Source: Oharaeibacter diazotrophicus | GTDB taxonomy: Bacteria; Pseudomonadota; Alphaproteobacteria; Rhizobiales; Pleomorphomonadaceae | Reading direction: 5' to 3' | DNA: 64,000 nt | Assembly: GCF_004362745.1 (NCBI RefSeq) | Contig: NZ_SNXY01000006.1 | Coordinates: forward strand, 1,426,001 to 1,490,000 | Part shown: positions 55,708 through 63,969 of the stretch, piece by piece | Position numbering within the stretch: position 1 is the stretch's first letter | Layout: every line of letters begins with the position of its first letter | Translations under genes and position numbers: made by a program | The notes under the pieces: generated by a model | Database searches by the model: none | Seen by the model: only the letters and a program-made list of their open reading frames with translations | What the model was told of the DNA's origin: nothing

Positions 55708-57044
55708 CCGCACGGGTCTTCGTGCCCCTGGTGGGCGCCGACGGATCCGGCCAGCAGCTCTTCGAGGCGATCGCCGGCGCGACCGCCCCGGAGGCGCATC
55801 CGGCCAAGCTCGTCGCCCAGATCTCCGAACTCTACGACTTCGGCCTCTACCGTGTCGGCCAGACCGTGCGCGAGGCGGCCACCCGCTTCTGCGACGTCCG
55901 GCGCGGCCGCGTCTGGCTCGGCCGGCGCAACGCCCGCGTCCACCCCTGGTATCTCCGGATCTCCGAACTCCAGGTCGGCCGCCTCTCCGACGAGAACGCC
56001 CGCTCGGCCGGCCTCGGCCTCACCCTCGCCGCCGTGCTCGCCGCCTTCGACCGCCCGCACGGCCTCGTGTTCGCCACCGGCGAGGTGCTGCTGCCGCAGG
56101 ATCCGGCCGGCCTCGGCACGGTCGCGATCGGCCCGGTCGACGGCATCCGCGGCAAGCTCGGCCTCGTCGGCGACTACCTGCACCGCCACCGCGCCACCCT
56201 CGCCGGCGAGACGGTCACCGTGCTGCTGCCGACCACCGCCGTCGACGGCCGCCCGCTCGCCGAGGTCGAGGCCCGCACCCTCGCCCGCCTGCGCGCCGCC
56301 GCCGACGACGCCGGCGTCGGCCTTGCCGTTGTCCATCTCGACACGCTCGACGCGATCGAGTCGCTGTTCGGGCCGTTCTCGGCCGAACCGTGGATCTCGC
56401 GCCGCAAGGCGCTCGGCGCCGTCGCCGCGGTGGCGCTGGTCGCGGCGGGCCTCGCCGGCTGGAGCGCCCTCGCCCACGCGCCGGTGCTGATCTCGTGGGT
56501 GCCGGTCGAGGACGCCAACGCCCGCTCGATCGGCCCCGAGGCGACGCCGCGCCGGGCGCGGTACCGCGCCGACATCGACAAGCTCGAACTGAAGCCGGAC
56601 TGCCTCGACGAGCAGCGCCAGCCGGTGGTGGTCGGCGGCGAGACGGTGGTGCTGCGCGTCACCGCGGTCGACGGCCGGCCCTTCGCGAGCTGGGTGGCGC
56701 CGCCGCGCTTCTTCATCGCCTCCGTCAGCCGGGCCGCCGACCCGGTCGTGCTCGACGCCGGCCTGTTCCGCACCACCGGCGCCGCGGCGGCCGAGGGCGT
56801 GCTGACCGACGCCGTCGCCGCGATCCCGATCGAGGCGACCGACGACGAGATCCGGCTTTTCGTAGTCGCCACCCGCGATCGGACCGTAAGCCTGTCGCAG
56901 CTGACCGAGGATCTGCGGTCGCGCCTGAAGGGGCTGGAAGGAGCGGCGGTGCTCGCCACCTCCGCGCAGTTCCTGAAGGACCGCTTCGACGGCCAGATCG
57001 ACTACCAGTTCAAGGTGACGACCGATGCGGCGCGCTGTCCTTGA
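55704..57044 (+). CDS. Lon/S16-like protease-fold domain fused to TM helix and DUF4384-like domain
   Basis: 446 residues. Residues about 65-215 resemble the Lon (S16) protease domain: NARSAGLGLTLAAVLAA (Ser101 where Lon has its catalytic Ser in SAGxxxxxA), VFATGEVLL (like MTGEITLRG), then VAIGPVDGIRGKLGLVGDY (Lys151 where Lon has PIGGxxEKxxAA), and VTVLLPTTAVDGRPL. The Ser-Lys pair is thus retained, with a short insertion before the lysine strand. A single hydrophobic helix lies at about 235-255 (LGAVAAVALVAAGLAGWSALA). The part beyond (about 290-390) has VVVGGETVVLRVTAVDGRPF and RLFVVATRDRTVSLSQL, reminiscent of DUF4384. This would put the protease-like part in the cytoplasm and the rest in the periplasm. 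There is no ATPase module. Inference from motif matching by eye. Confidence 0.6.
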   Translation: MTARVFVPLVGADGSGQQLFEAIAGATAPEAHPAKLVAQISELYDFGLYRVGQTVREAATRFCDVRRGRVWLGRRNARVHPWYLRISELQVGRLSDENARSAGLGLTLAAVLAAFDRPHGLVFATGEVLLPQDPAGLGTVAIGPVDGIRGKLGLVGDYLHRHRATLAGETVTVLLPTTAVDGRPLAEVEARTLARLRAAADDAGVGLAVVHLDTLDAIESLFGPFSAEPWISRRKALGAVAAVALVAAGLAGWSALAHAPVLISWVPVEDANARSIGPEATPRRARYRADIDKLELKPDCLDEQRQPVVVGGETVVLRVTAVDGRPFASWVAPPRFFIASVSRAADPVVLDAGLFRTTGAAAAEGVLTDAVAAIPIEATDDEIRLFVVATRDRTVSLSQLTEDLRSRLKGLEGAAVLATSAQFLKDRFDGQIDYQFKVTTDAARCP

Positions 57045-57888
57045 GGTTCTGACCGCCCTCCTCCTCGCCGGGGCCGCGCTAGCGTCCCCGGCCGCCGCCG
57101 CGCCGCTCGCCCTCGGCGACGACGCCGCGCTCGACCGCTTCGCCGCCATGGTCCAGCGCTACGCCGACGCCTCCAGGGTGCGCTGGGTCGTCGCGACGCC
57201 CGACGCGGCCACCCGCGCCGTCCTTCTCAAGAAGGTGGCCGACCGGGTCGGCCCGGATCTGGTCGAACGCGTCCGCGCCGAGGCCGGCGCCCCCGACGCC
57301 GCCCCCGCCGCCTGGATCGAGACCGCCGCGGCGGAGCCGGCGCAGGACTGCAGCTGGCAGGTCACCCTCACCGATCCCGCCGCGCCCGCGCGCGATGCCG
57401 GCCCGGCCCATCTGGCGCTCGCCAGCGGCGACAAGCTGCCGGTCTCCGGCGCCGCCACCTACGAGATCGGTTTCTCCGGACCGCTGCAGTCGACCCTCTA
57501 CGCCTTCGGCGAGACCTCGCCCGGCGCGATCCGCGACCTCGCCGCCGCGCCGGAGATCGCCATCCCCGTCGCCGCCGGCGGCGCCGAGACCCTGGTGCTG
57601 GTGCGCGCGCGCCGGCCCGTGCCCTTCCTCGACCAGATCCGCCAGTCCCTCGCCGCCCGCCCGGGCGACCGCGCCGAACTCGGCGAGAACCGCGGCCTCG
57701 CCGAACGCTTCGCCGGCCGCAGCCGCGGCATCGGCGCCCTCATCCAGCTGATGGACCCCAACATGGTGGTCGCCGAGGCCGCGCCGAAGGCCGCCCCCGC
57801 TCCCGACGCTCCCGCCGAACCGCAGGTCGCCGACGCCGACCTGATCGAGACCTGCCTCTACACGCTGACGCCCGCCGTCGGGATGTGA
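57025..57888 (+). CDS. secreted protein with DUF4384-like region
   Basis: 287 residues. A Sec signal at about residues 1-26 (VLEVLTALLLAGAALASPAAAA) leads to a soluble body. Residues about 135-205 have LASGDKLPVSGAATYEIGFSGPLQSTLYAFGE and GGAETLVLVRARRPVPFLDQI, similar in order to DUF4384 proteins. The start overlaps the previous gene by 20 bases in another frame. It closes the operon; a 184-base gap follows before the RiPP locus. It probably acts in the periplasm with the membrane protein encoded upstream. Confidence 0.6.
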   Translation: MRRAVLEVLTALLLAGAALASPAAAAPLALGDDAALDRFAAMVQRYADASRVRWVVATPDAATRAVLLKKVADRVGPDLVERVRAEAGAPDAAPAAWIETAAAEPAQDCSWQVTLTDPAAPARDAGPAHLALASGDKLPVSGAATYEIGFSGPLQSTLYAFGETSPGAIRDLAAAPEIAIPVAAGGAETLVLVRARRPVPFLDQIRQSLAARPGDRAELGENRGLAERFAGRSRGIGALIQLMDPNMVVAEAAPKAAPAPDAPAEPQVADADLIETCLYTLTPAVGM

Positions 57889-58072
57889 GGGACGGGGGAA
57901 GCTGGGACGGGGCCGGGCTCCGGAGCCCCGCGCGCTGGGGCGGACCGGTCCGGCCGGGCCGACGGACGGGCGCTCGACCGGCGCGGGCGGAACGCCTTGT
58001 CGTTTCGCCGGACGATGACATAACGTCTCCGACCGATCGGGGATCGTCGGTGTCGGACGAAGGCGGGTCTGA

Positions 58073-58963
58073 ATGTCTTTCGAGGATCGGGCTTTCTGCG
58101 GCTGGCGCATCCGGAGCGCGCTGCCGCTCCCCGAACTGCCGGTCTGGAGCGGATCGCCCAACGCCCCGGTCGACGTCGCGATCGAGCCCGGCCGTGTCGC
58201 GCCGGCGAGCGAGCGCGATCCCTGGCTGAAGATCGAGGCGGACGGGGCGGTACGCATGTGCCTGCCCGGCACGGTGCGCCTGCTGATCGAGAACGGGCGC
58301 CGGATCACCGTCGACGTCGTCGGCACCGAGAAGGCGCCCGCCTGGCGTCTCTTCCTGCTCGGGCTCGGCATGGCCATCCTCTGTCATCAGCGCGGCGTCG
58401 TCCCGCTGCACGCCGCCTCGCTCGCCGTCGCGGGGCGCACGGTGACGCTCCTCGGGGCGAGCGGCGCGGGAAAGTCCACCCTGGCCTTCGCCCTGCTCCG
58501 GCGCGGCCACACCCTGCTCTCGGACGACCTGACCGTGCTCGCCCCTGGTCGTCCGCAGGTCCTACCCGCCTTCGCCCGGCTGAGACTCTGGCGCGATTCG
58601 CTCGACGGCATGGGCGTTTCGGCGGCCGGCCTCGCCCGCTCGCGCGACGCGCTGGAGAAGTTCGACTTCGAACCGGACCACGATTTCGACACCACGCCGC
58701 GACCGCTCGGCGCCGTGTTCCTCCTGAAGACCGGGGTGGCGCCCGCGCTCGAACGGGTGACGCCCGCCGCCGCCGTGCCGCTCGTGTCGAGCCACGTGGC
58801 GCGTGCCGGCGTCGGCCGCGCGCTCGGTCGCCGGGCGGAGATGTTCGCCGCGGCCGCGGGCGTCGCCCGGGCCGCACCGATGTACCGGCTGGTCCGATCG
58901 GTCGATTTCGCCCATCTCGACGAGACGGTTCGCCTCGTCGAAGCCGCCGCCCTCGCGGCATGA
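58073..58963 (+). CDS. HPr kinase-like ATPase of a RiPP (lasso-type) locus
   Basis: 296 residues. A P-loop kinase of the HPr kinase/phosphatase type: VVPLHAASLAVAGRTVTLLG leads into Walker A GASGAGKST (residues 128-136), followed by LLSDDLTVL (Asp151-Asp152) where HprK binds metal. The N-terminal half is divergent. In lasso-peptide clusters such kinases phosphorylate a serine near the precursor's C-terminus; there is no HPr gene here, and the genes for a sulfotransferase and a lasso-type cyclase follow. AAGGCGGG precedes the ATG. The stop overlaps the sulfotransferase start (ATGA). Confidence 0.75.
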   Translation: MSFEDRAFCGWRIRSALPLPELPVWSGSPNAPVDVAIEPGRVAPASERDPWLKIEADGAVRMCLPGTVRLLIENGRRITVDVVGTEKAPAWRLFLLGLGMAILCHQRGVVPLHAASLAVAGRTVTLLGASGAGKSTLAFALLRRGHTLLSDDLTVLAPGRPQVLPAFARLRLWRDSLDGMGVSAAGLARSRDALEKFDFEPDHDFDTTPRPLGAVFLLKTGVAPALERVTPAAAVPLVSSHVARAGVGRALGRRAEMFAAAAGVARAAPMYRLVRSVDFAHLDETVRLVEAAALAA

Positions 58964-59823
58964 CGGAGGCGCGCCGGACCGTGGCCGGACTGTTCTGGAT
59001 CGCTTCCCACCCTAAGTCCGGCAACACCTGGATGCGCTGTCTGATCGACAGTCTCGGCCGCGGCGGGCTTCCACCCGACCTGGAAGGCCTGCACCACCGC
59101 TGTCCCGCGGCGGCGGACCCGCACTGGCTCGAGGCGGTGACGGACGTCCCGACGGCCGATCTCGGCCCGACGGAACTGTCGGCGCTGCGCCTGTCCGCCT
59201 ACCGCGCACTCGTCGGTGGCGGGTCGTGGGCCCGACGGGCGGCTCCGGCGGTGCGCCACGTCAAGGTCCACGACCGCTACGACCCCGCGGACTTCCCGCC
59301 GGACGTGACCGCCGGCGCGGTCTACGTCGTGCGCGATCCCCGCGCCGTGGCGTCGTCGTGGGCGGCCCACTCCGGCACGACGGCCGCCACGATCGTCGCC
59401 CGCATGGGCCGGCCCGATCCGGGTCGGCACGCGATGCCCTCCCCTCGTAAACCGACCGTCCCCGAGCGGGTCGGGAGCTGGTCGGAACACGTCCTGTCCT
59501 GGCTCGACGAATTCCCGGCGCCACGCCTCGTGGTGCGCTACGAGGACCTCCTCGCCGATCCGCTCGCGGTGACGGGCCGCCTCGCGGGCTTCCTCGGCCT
59601 GCCGGACGAGCCCGCACTCGTTTCGGCCGCCGTCGGCGCATGCCGCTTCGACGCGCTCCGGCGGATCGAGGACGCGACGGAGTTCCCCGAACGCCCTCCG
59701 ACCGCCGAGCGCTTCTTCCGTCGCGGCCGCGCGGACGGCTGGACGACGGAGTTGACCGAGGCCGAGGCCGCCCGGATCGTCGCCGACCACGGCGCGGTCA
59801 TGGCCCGGCTGGGCTATCTCTGA
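58960..59823 (+). CDS. sulfotransferase of a RiPP (lasso-type) locus
   Basis: 287 residues of the cytosolic sulfotransferase fold. The PAPS 5'-phosphosulfate loop is SHPKSGNTWMR (residues about 16-26) and the 3'-phosphate site is VVRDPRAVASSW (about 123-134). FAxD/helix motifs SEHVLSWLDEFPAPRLVVRYEDLLADP and RFFRRGRADGW match the family's C-terminal GxxGxW-like loop, here FFRRGRADGW. It transfers sulfate from PAPS to a hydroxyl; with the kinase gene overlapping upstream and the precursor downstream, the peptide is the likely substrate. A structured repeat follows. Confidence 0.8.
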   Translation: MTEARRTVAGLFWIASHPKSGNTWMRCLIDSLGRGGLPPDLEGLHHRCPAAADPHWLEAVTDVPTADLGPTELSALRLSAYRALVGGGSWARRAAPAVRHVKVHDRYDPADFPPDVTAGAVYVVRDPRAVASSWAAHSGTTAATIVARMGRPDPGRHAMPSPRKPTVPERVGSWSEHVLSWLDEFPAPRLVVRYEDLLADPLAVTGRLAGFLGLPDEPALVSAAVGACRFDALRRIEDATEFPERPPTAERFFRRGRADGWTTELTEAEAARIVADHGAVMARLGYL

Positions 59824-59832
59824 TGCCGAGCT

Positions 59833-59944
59833 CGCAAAGTTCCGACCCGTGGTCGGAGCGTCACGGCAGAGGAACGTCCGACCGGGCGCCGGCCGAATGA
59901 CCGAAGCCACGTAACGTCCCGACGAGTCGGGACGTTACGAGGCA
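59833..59944 (-). repeat. structured palindromic repeat, copy 2 (inverted relative to copy 1)
   Basis: On the minus strand the first hairpin has perfect arms CGTAACGTCCCGA and TCGGGACGTTACG, then the shared TTCGGCCGGCGCCCGGTCGG and a second hairpin with TCCGACC/GGTCGGA. Compared with 11261-11368 the stem bases changed in pairs (GCAAGG/CCTTGC to GTAACG/CGTTAC), which keeps pairing intact. It separates the sulfotransferase gene from the precursor candidate. Confidence 0.65.
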
Positions 59945-60118
59945 GCGACGAGGCCGCCCCTGCCCGCCCGTCGGGCGATGCAAGGCCGACTCCGCGACAC
60001 GACCCGAATTCGCTTCAGGTCTGTTGCTGGATTTGCTAATGGCAGTTTGGGCTTTGGATGGACGGGTCGTATCTCTGCCGTCTTGCGGAGCAACCCGAGC
60101 GAGCGAAAGTGACCGAGC

Positions 60119-60280
60119 ATGGCCGAAGAGCGGAATCTTGCTCCCGAGGACGCGTCGACCGAGCGCTCTCCATGGCGCAAACCGAAGCTGAGCATCCTGC
60201 CCATGGACGAGACGGCGCAATCGAGCCTCTCCGGCTCCGACGGCACCGGAGAGCCGACCTTCGGCGGATCCGAGGTCTGA
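60119..60280 (+). CDS. candidate RiPP (lasso-type) precursor peptide, 53 residues
   Basis: Start ATG at 60119, stop TGA at 60278. Residues 1-18 are charged (MAEERNLAPEDASTERSP). Then comes WRKPKLSILPMDETA at 19-33. Spacing of aromatic, KPxL, xxL and the penultimate Thr matches the leader pattern (Y/W)xxPxL...T-x of lasso precursors accompanied by HPr-like kinases. Cutting after Ala33 gives a 20-residue core starting QSSLSGSD, with Asp at position 8, a position used for the macrolactam ring. Core residue 1 would be Gln rather than the common Gly. A Ser lies third from the C-terminus (GGSEV). Codon third positions are mostly GC. The ribosome site is weak (AAAGTGA upstream). Confidence 0.55.
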   Translation: MAEERNLAPEDASTERSPWRKPKLSILPMDETAQSSLSGSDGTGEPTFGGSEV

Positions 60281-60297
60281 ACGATGCCACGCTCCCG

Positions 60298-60426
60298 ATG
60301 CGAACCACGACCTGTCGTCGGCCGCACGAGGGGCGATACGTGGTGGCGCAGGACGACGGCGCGACGGCGCAGCTCCGGACGGCGAGCCGGGACGACGGCG
60401 TCGATATCTCCGGCGGTTCGCATTGA
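60298..60426 (+). CDS. small open frame, possible accessory peptide
   Basis: 42 residues, MRTTTCRRPHEGRYVVAQDD and on to DISGGSH. The stop (TGA) overlaps the TTG start of the cyclase gene. It has one Cys and no signal. It does not look like a PqqD/RRE domain or a transglutaminase-like peptidase. No Shine-Dalgarno is visible. It could be a short peptide, or a leader that couples translation, or a chance frame. Confidence 0.25.
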   Translation: MRTTTCRRPHEGRYVVAQDDGATAQLRTASRDDGVDISGGSH

Positions 60427-62345
60427 GTGATTTCGCAGGCCTGTGGCGGCTGGACGGCAGACCCGTCGACGACCACGACGTATCCCGGCTGGCCCGGGGG
60501 CTGGAAGCGCGCGGCATCGGTCCGGCGCGGGTGTGGCGGGAAGGTTCCTTCGCGCTGGTGCATCGCCAGCACGTCTTCACCCCGGAAGACGAACGCGAGC
60601 GCCTGCCGCTCGCCGGCCCGTCGGGCGGCGTGCTGGTCGCCGACGTTCGGCTCGACTTCCGGAGCGAGCTCGCGGCCGCTCTCGGCTTCGCCGACGAAGA
60701 GGCGGCGCGTCCCGACGGGGCGCTCGTCCTCGGGGCGCTGGAGCGCTGGGGCGAGGCGGGGGTGTCGCGTCTCTACGGGGATTTCGCCCTCGCCTTCTGG
60801 CAACCCGGAGAGCGTCGGTTGGTCCTGGCGCGCGATCCGTTGCGGGACCGCAGCCTCTTCGTCCACCGCGGCGCGGCGCTGATCGCCTTCGCGACGCGGA
60901 TGCGCCCGCTCCTGGCCCTGCCCGACATTCCGCGCGACATCGACGAGAACGCGGTCGCCGACCGCCTGATCCTCAACACCGCCGATCCAGAGCAGACCCT
61001 CTATCCCGCGATCCGACGCGTGCCCCAGGGTCACGTGTTCACGGTGACGGCAGAGCACACCGCGAAGCGGCGGTGGTGGACGATGCCGCAGCCCGGCGGC
61101 CTGCGCTTCCCCGGCCACGAGGCTACCGTGGCCGCCGCCGAGGCGGTGATCGACCGTGCCCTGGCGTCGGGGGTGCGGGCGGTGGGACCGGTCGGGACGT
61201 GCCTTACCGGCGGCATGGACAGCGCGACGGTCACCCTCTTCGCGCGCCGCCATCTGCCCCCCGAGCGGTTGATCGCCCTCACCCGGGTTCCGGGCGGCCC
61301 GACCGCGCCCGACGACGCCTCGCACTATCACGACGAGAGCCCGCGCGCCGGCGCCTTCGCCGCCGGCCAACCCGGGCTGAACTGGCACGCGGTGGGCGAC
61401 GACGGCCTGGACTGGGGCGAGGCGGATCGCCGACGCTGGTTCCTGGAAACCGGCGTCGTCGCCGACAACCGGATCAACGGCGCCTGGTTCCTGCCGCTGG
61501 CCCGCTTCATGGCCGCTCGCGGCGGACGGGTGATCCTGACCGGCGGTGGCGGCAATTTCTTCTACAGCTACGACGGCGGCCTCGTCGAACTCGCCCTCTT
61601 GCGCCAGGGCCGGATCGGGGCGCTGCTGCGGCTGCTCGCCGGGCGTGCCCGGAACTATCGGCCGGGACTGCTCGCCCTCGTGAAAAGTCGGATGCTGGCG
61701 CCCTGCGAGCCGCGCCGGATGCGGGCCTGGCGCAAGGGATGGGACGCGCCGTGGAGCCATCTCTCCGCCCTCAACCCCACGTTCGCGGTGGAGACGAAGT
61801 TGCTGGACCGCCTCGACCTGTCACGCTACCGGAGCCGCTCCGGACCGCCGCGTCCGTCGGCGCACGCCACGCGGCTGTGGTTCCACGGCGACGAGACGAT
61901 CGGCGACTGGTCCGTGGCCTATCGCGCCCTCACCGGCATCGAATGGCGCGCTCCGCTCGCCGGACGCGAGGTGATCGAGTTCTTCGCGGCCCTGCCGCAG
62001 GAGGCCTTCGTGCGCGACGGCCGGGGACGGGCGATCGCCAGGTCCATTCTCGCCGGGCACCGGCCGGAGGAGATCGTGCGGGACCGGCGCAGCGGCCGGC
62101 AGCTCGGCGACTGGTTCGCGATCCTGACCGCCGAGCGCCCTCGGATGCTCGCCGCGCTGGAGCGTCTCAAGGCGTCGCGCAGCGCCGGTCGCGTCGTCGA
62201 TCTCGCGCGCCTGGAACGGCTGCTGAACGATTGGCCGGCCGATGCAGCCGCCGCCGAAGCCCGCCGTGGGGAGTATCACTTCGTGCTGACCCGCGGGCTC
62301 GAGACCGCCGAATTCCTCGCGTGGCACGACCGCTCCAACACCTGA
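60423..62345 (+). CDS. asparagine-synthetase-like lasso cyclase
   Basis: 640 residues. The N-terminal glutaminase-like domain (about 1-200) lacks the catalytic Cys: it opens LSDFAGLWRLDGRPV where AsnB has MCGI. The synthetase domain (about 230-640) has the PP-loop GTCLTGGMDSATVTLF (residues 258-273) for ATP activation and GRVILTGGGGNFFYSYDGGLV near 370. Loss of glutaminase plus this length match lasso cyclases that activate the ring-forming Asp or Glu. The TTG start overlaps the small frame upstream. No B (leader peptidase/RRE) gene follows; the next gene is a caspase on the opposite strand. Confidence 0.8.
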   Translation: MSDFAGLWRLDGRPVDDHDVSRLARGLEARGIGPARVWREGSFALVHRQHVFTPEDERERLPLAGPSGGVLVADVRLDFRSELAAALGFADEEAARPDGALVLGALERWGEAGVSRLYGDFALAFWQPGERRLVLARDPLRDRSLFVHRGAALIAFATRMRPLLALPDIPRDIDENAVADRLILNTADPEQTLYPAIRRVPQGHVFTVTAEHTAKRRWWTMPQPGGLRFPGHEATVAAAEAVIDRALASGVRAVGPVGTCLTGGMDSATVTLFARRHLPPERLIALTRVPGGPTAPDDASHYHDESPRAGAFAAGQPGLNWHAVGDDGLDWGEADRRRWFLETGVVADNRINGAWFLPLARFMAARGGRVILTGGGGNFFYSYDGGLVELALLRQGRIGALLRLLAGRARNYRPGLLALVKSRMLAPCEPRRMRAWRKGWDAPWSHLSALNPTFAVETKLLDRLDLSRYRSRSGPPRPSAHATRLWFHGDETIGDWSVAYRALTGIEWRAPLAGREVIEFFAALPQEAFVRDGRGRAIARSILAGHRPEEIVRDRRSGRQLGDWFAILTAERPRMLAALERLKASRSAGRVVDLARLERLLNDWPADAAAAEARRGEYHFVLTRGLETAEFLAWHDRSNT

Positions 62346-62358
62346 CCGCCGCCCGCCC

Positions 62359-63969
62359 TCACCGCTCCACGCTGTAGGCGAGGTCGCCGCGCGAGACCGT
62401 CGCGCCCTCGATGCGGCGGTCGGAGGTGGGGCCGGGCATCTGCTTGAACACGATCGCCCGGGTCGAGGCGCTCGACAGCGCGTCGGCGTAGGCGGCCGGG
62501 TCGGCGATCGGGGCGAGGTCGGCGTGGGCGGCGAGCAGGGCCGTGACGTCGACGGCGGGGTCGACCACGAAGGCGGTCAGCGTGCCCGCGCCCGGCTCGT
62601 CGGCGACGAGGTCGAAGGCGGCGCCCTCTTCCGGGATCCGGATCGTCGCGCCGGCGGCGACCAGACCGGCCTCGCCGAAATCGAGCGAGAACCGGTTCGG
62701 GTAGAGCTGCACCACCGAGCCGTCGTCGCGGCGGTCGAGCACGACGAGGCGGCCGGCGCGCGGCGAGGTCACGCGGATCGCCAGCGGCTCGCCGACGCGG
62801 CCCGGCCGGCCGCCCTCGAAGGCGACGGCGACCGGCGCGCCGCGGGCGGGCATCAGGTCGGACGGCACGGCGGTCGCCGCGTCGGTGGCGGCGGTGCCGG
62901 TGTGGCGGACCACCGTGGCGCCGGCGGGCGCCGCGCCCGGGCCGGCGTCGGCCATCACCGCGGTCTCGCCGCCGATCCGGCGGACCAGCGACCGGCCGGC
63001 GTAGCCGTCGAAGGCCTCCAGCATCGGCAGCGGATCCTGGCCGAGGCAGTCGTAGCGGCCGCAGTAGAGCTGGGTCTCGACGCGCAGATAGTCGATCAGC
63101 TCGGCCGGCGTGACGACGCCGTTGCCGTTGGCGTCGGCGGCGAGGTCGGAAAGGCCGCGGACGAAGCGGCTGGTGAAGAGGCCGGCCGAACCGCCGACGC
63201 TCATGTCCTCGAGCGCGTATTGCGCCGAGGTGACGGCCGTCCAGACCGCGAGCTTCGGGCCGCCGGCGATCGCCCGGGCGCCGGCCGCCGGCAGCTTCGC
63301 CCGCGCCGCCCTGGCGCCCGCGGCCATCTCGCGCATCCGCGGCGCCAGCACGGCCGGGCCGAAGGGGGTGAGCGTGCGCACCGGCCGATAGGCGCCGGCC
63401 GCTTCGGCCGCCGCCGTCCGGGTGATGGTGCCCGAATGGCAGGCGTCGACGATCACGGTGACGTCGCGGCCGGCGAGGCCGGCGAGCGCCACCTCGATCT
63501 CGTCGTCGAGGATGACGCCGTCGAGCTGCGGCTCGGCGGCGCCGAGTTCGGCCGCGGCGTCGGAGGGCACCAGCACCTCGTCGAGCCCGTCGTCGGCCTC
63601 GTCGCCACTGTCGTCGGCGACCTGGGCGCCGTGGCCGGCGTAGTAGATCAGCACCCGGTCGCCGGGCTTGGTCCGCTCGACCAGCTCGTGGCGGATCGCT
63701 CCGAGGATGCCGTCCCGGGTGGCGTCGAGGTCCGACAGGAAGGTGACGTCGGCGGGCGCGTAACCGAACACGTCGACCGCGAGGTCGCGCATCCTCCGGG
63801 CGTCGTTGACCGCGCCGGAAAGGTTGCGCTGGTTCGGCGCGCCGTTGACCAGCACGTGCGGATAGAGGTCGATGCCAACGATCAGCGCCCGGTCGGACGC
63901 CGCGGCGGTGCCGGTCGAAAGCGCGAGCGCGAGCGCGAGGGTGGCGGCGAAGGCGGTCCGGCTGGTCAC
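62359..63969 (-). CDS. secreted caspase-family (C14) protease with DUF4384-like region
   Basis: 536 residues. Signal peptide about 1-25 (AATLALALALSTGTAAA). The caspase domain (about 25-320) has RALIVGIDLYPHVLVNG, VLIYYAGHGAQVADDSGDEADDG (His113) and VTVIVDACHSGTITR (Cys177), an intact His/Cys pair. An EF-hand-like ADANGNGVVTPAELIDYL occurs near 280. The C-terminal part (about 380-520) has GRVGEPLAIRVTSPRAGRLVVLDRRDDGSVVQLYPN and GTLTAFVVDPAVDVTALL, a DUF4384-like module. It probably acts in the periplasm. The start is GTG at 63969 with GGAGAAG before it. Its 3' end faces the cyclase gene. Confidence 0.88.
   Translation of the reverse strand: MTSRTAFAATLALALALSTGTAAASDRALIVGIDLYPHVLVNGAPNQRNLSGAVNDARRMRDLAVDVFGYAPADVTFLSDLDATRDGILGAIRHELVERTKPGDRVLIYYAGHGAQVADDSGDEADDGLDEVLVPSDAAAELGAAEPQLDGVILDDEIEVALAGLAGRDVTVIVDACHSGTITRTAAAEAAGAYRPVRTLTPFGPAVLAPRMREMAAGARAARAKLPAAGARAIAGGPKLAVWTAVTSAQYALEDMSVGGSAGLFTSRFVRGLSDLAADANGNGVVTPAELIDYLRVETQLYCGRYDCLGQDPLPMLEAFDGYAGRSLVRRIGGETAVMADAGPGAAPAGATVVRHTGTAATDAATAVPSDLMPARGAPVAVAFEGGRPGRVGEPLAIRVTSPRAGRLVVLDRRDDGSVVQLYPNRFSLDFGEAGLVAAGATIRIPEEGAAFDLVADEPGAGTLTAFVVDPAVDVTALLAAHADLAPIADPAAYADALSSASTRAIVFKQMPGPTSDRRIEGATVSRGDLAYSVER

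Noticed and set aside
54122-57888. Type VI secretion-like operon
   Set aside because: I considered TssA/TagF-like assignments because of gene sizes, but no tss core gene or motif is present.
60058-60426. 122-codon frame as a possible RRE or B protein for the RiPP locus
   Set aside because: The first two thirds are an Arg/His-rich shadow of the precursor candidate; nothing resembles PqqD or a transglutaminase-like peptidase. Only the last 42 codons were kept, at low confidence.
60036-61760. Long minus-strand frame opposite the cyclase
   Set aside because: Antisense shadow with no ribosome site; the plus-strand frame has the ATP-binding loop and family length.
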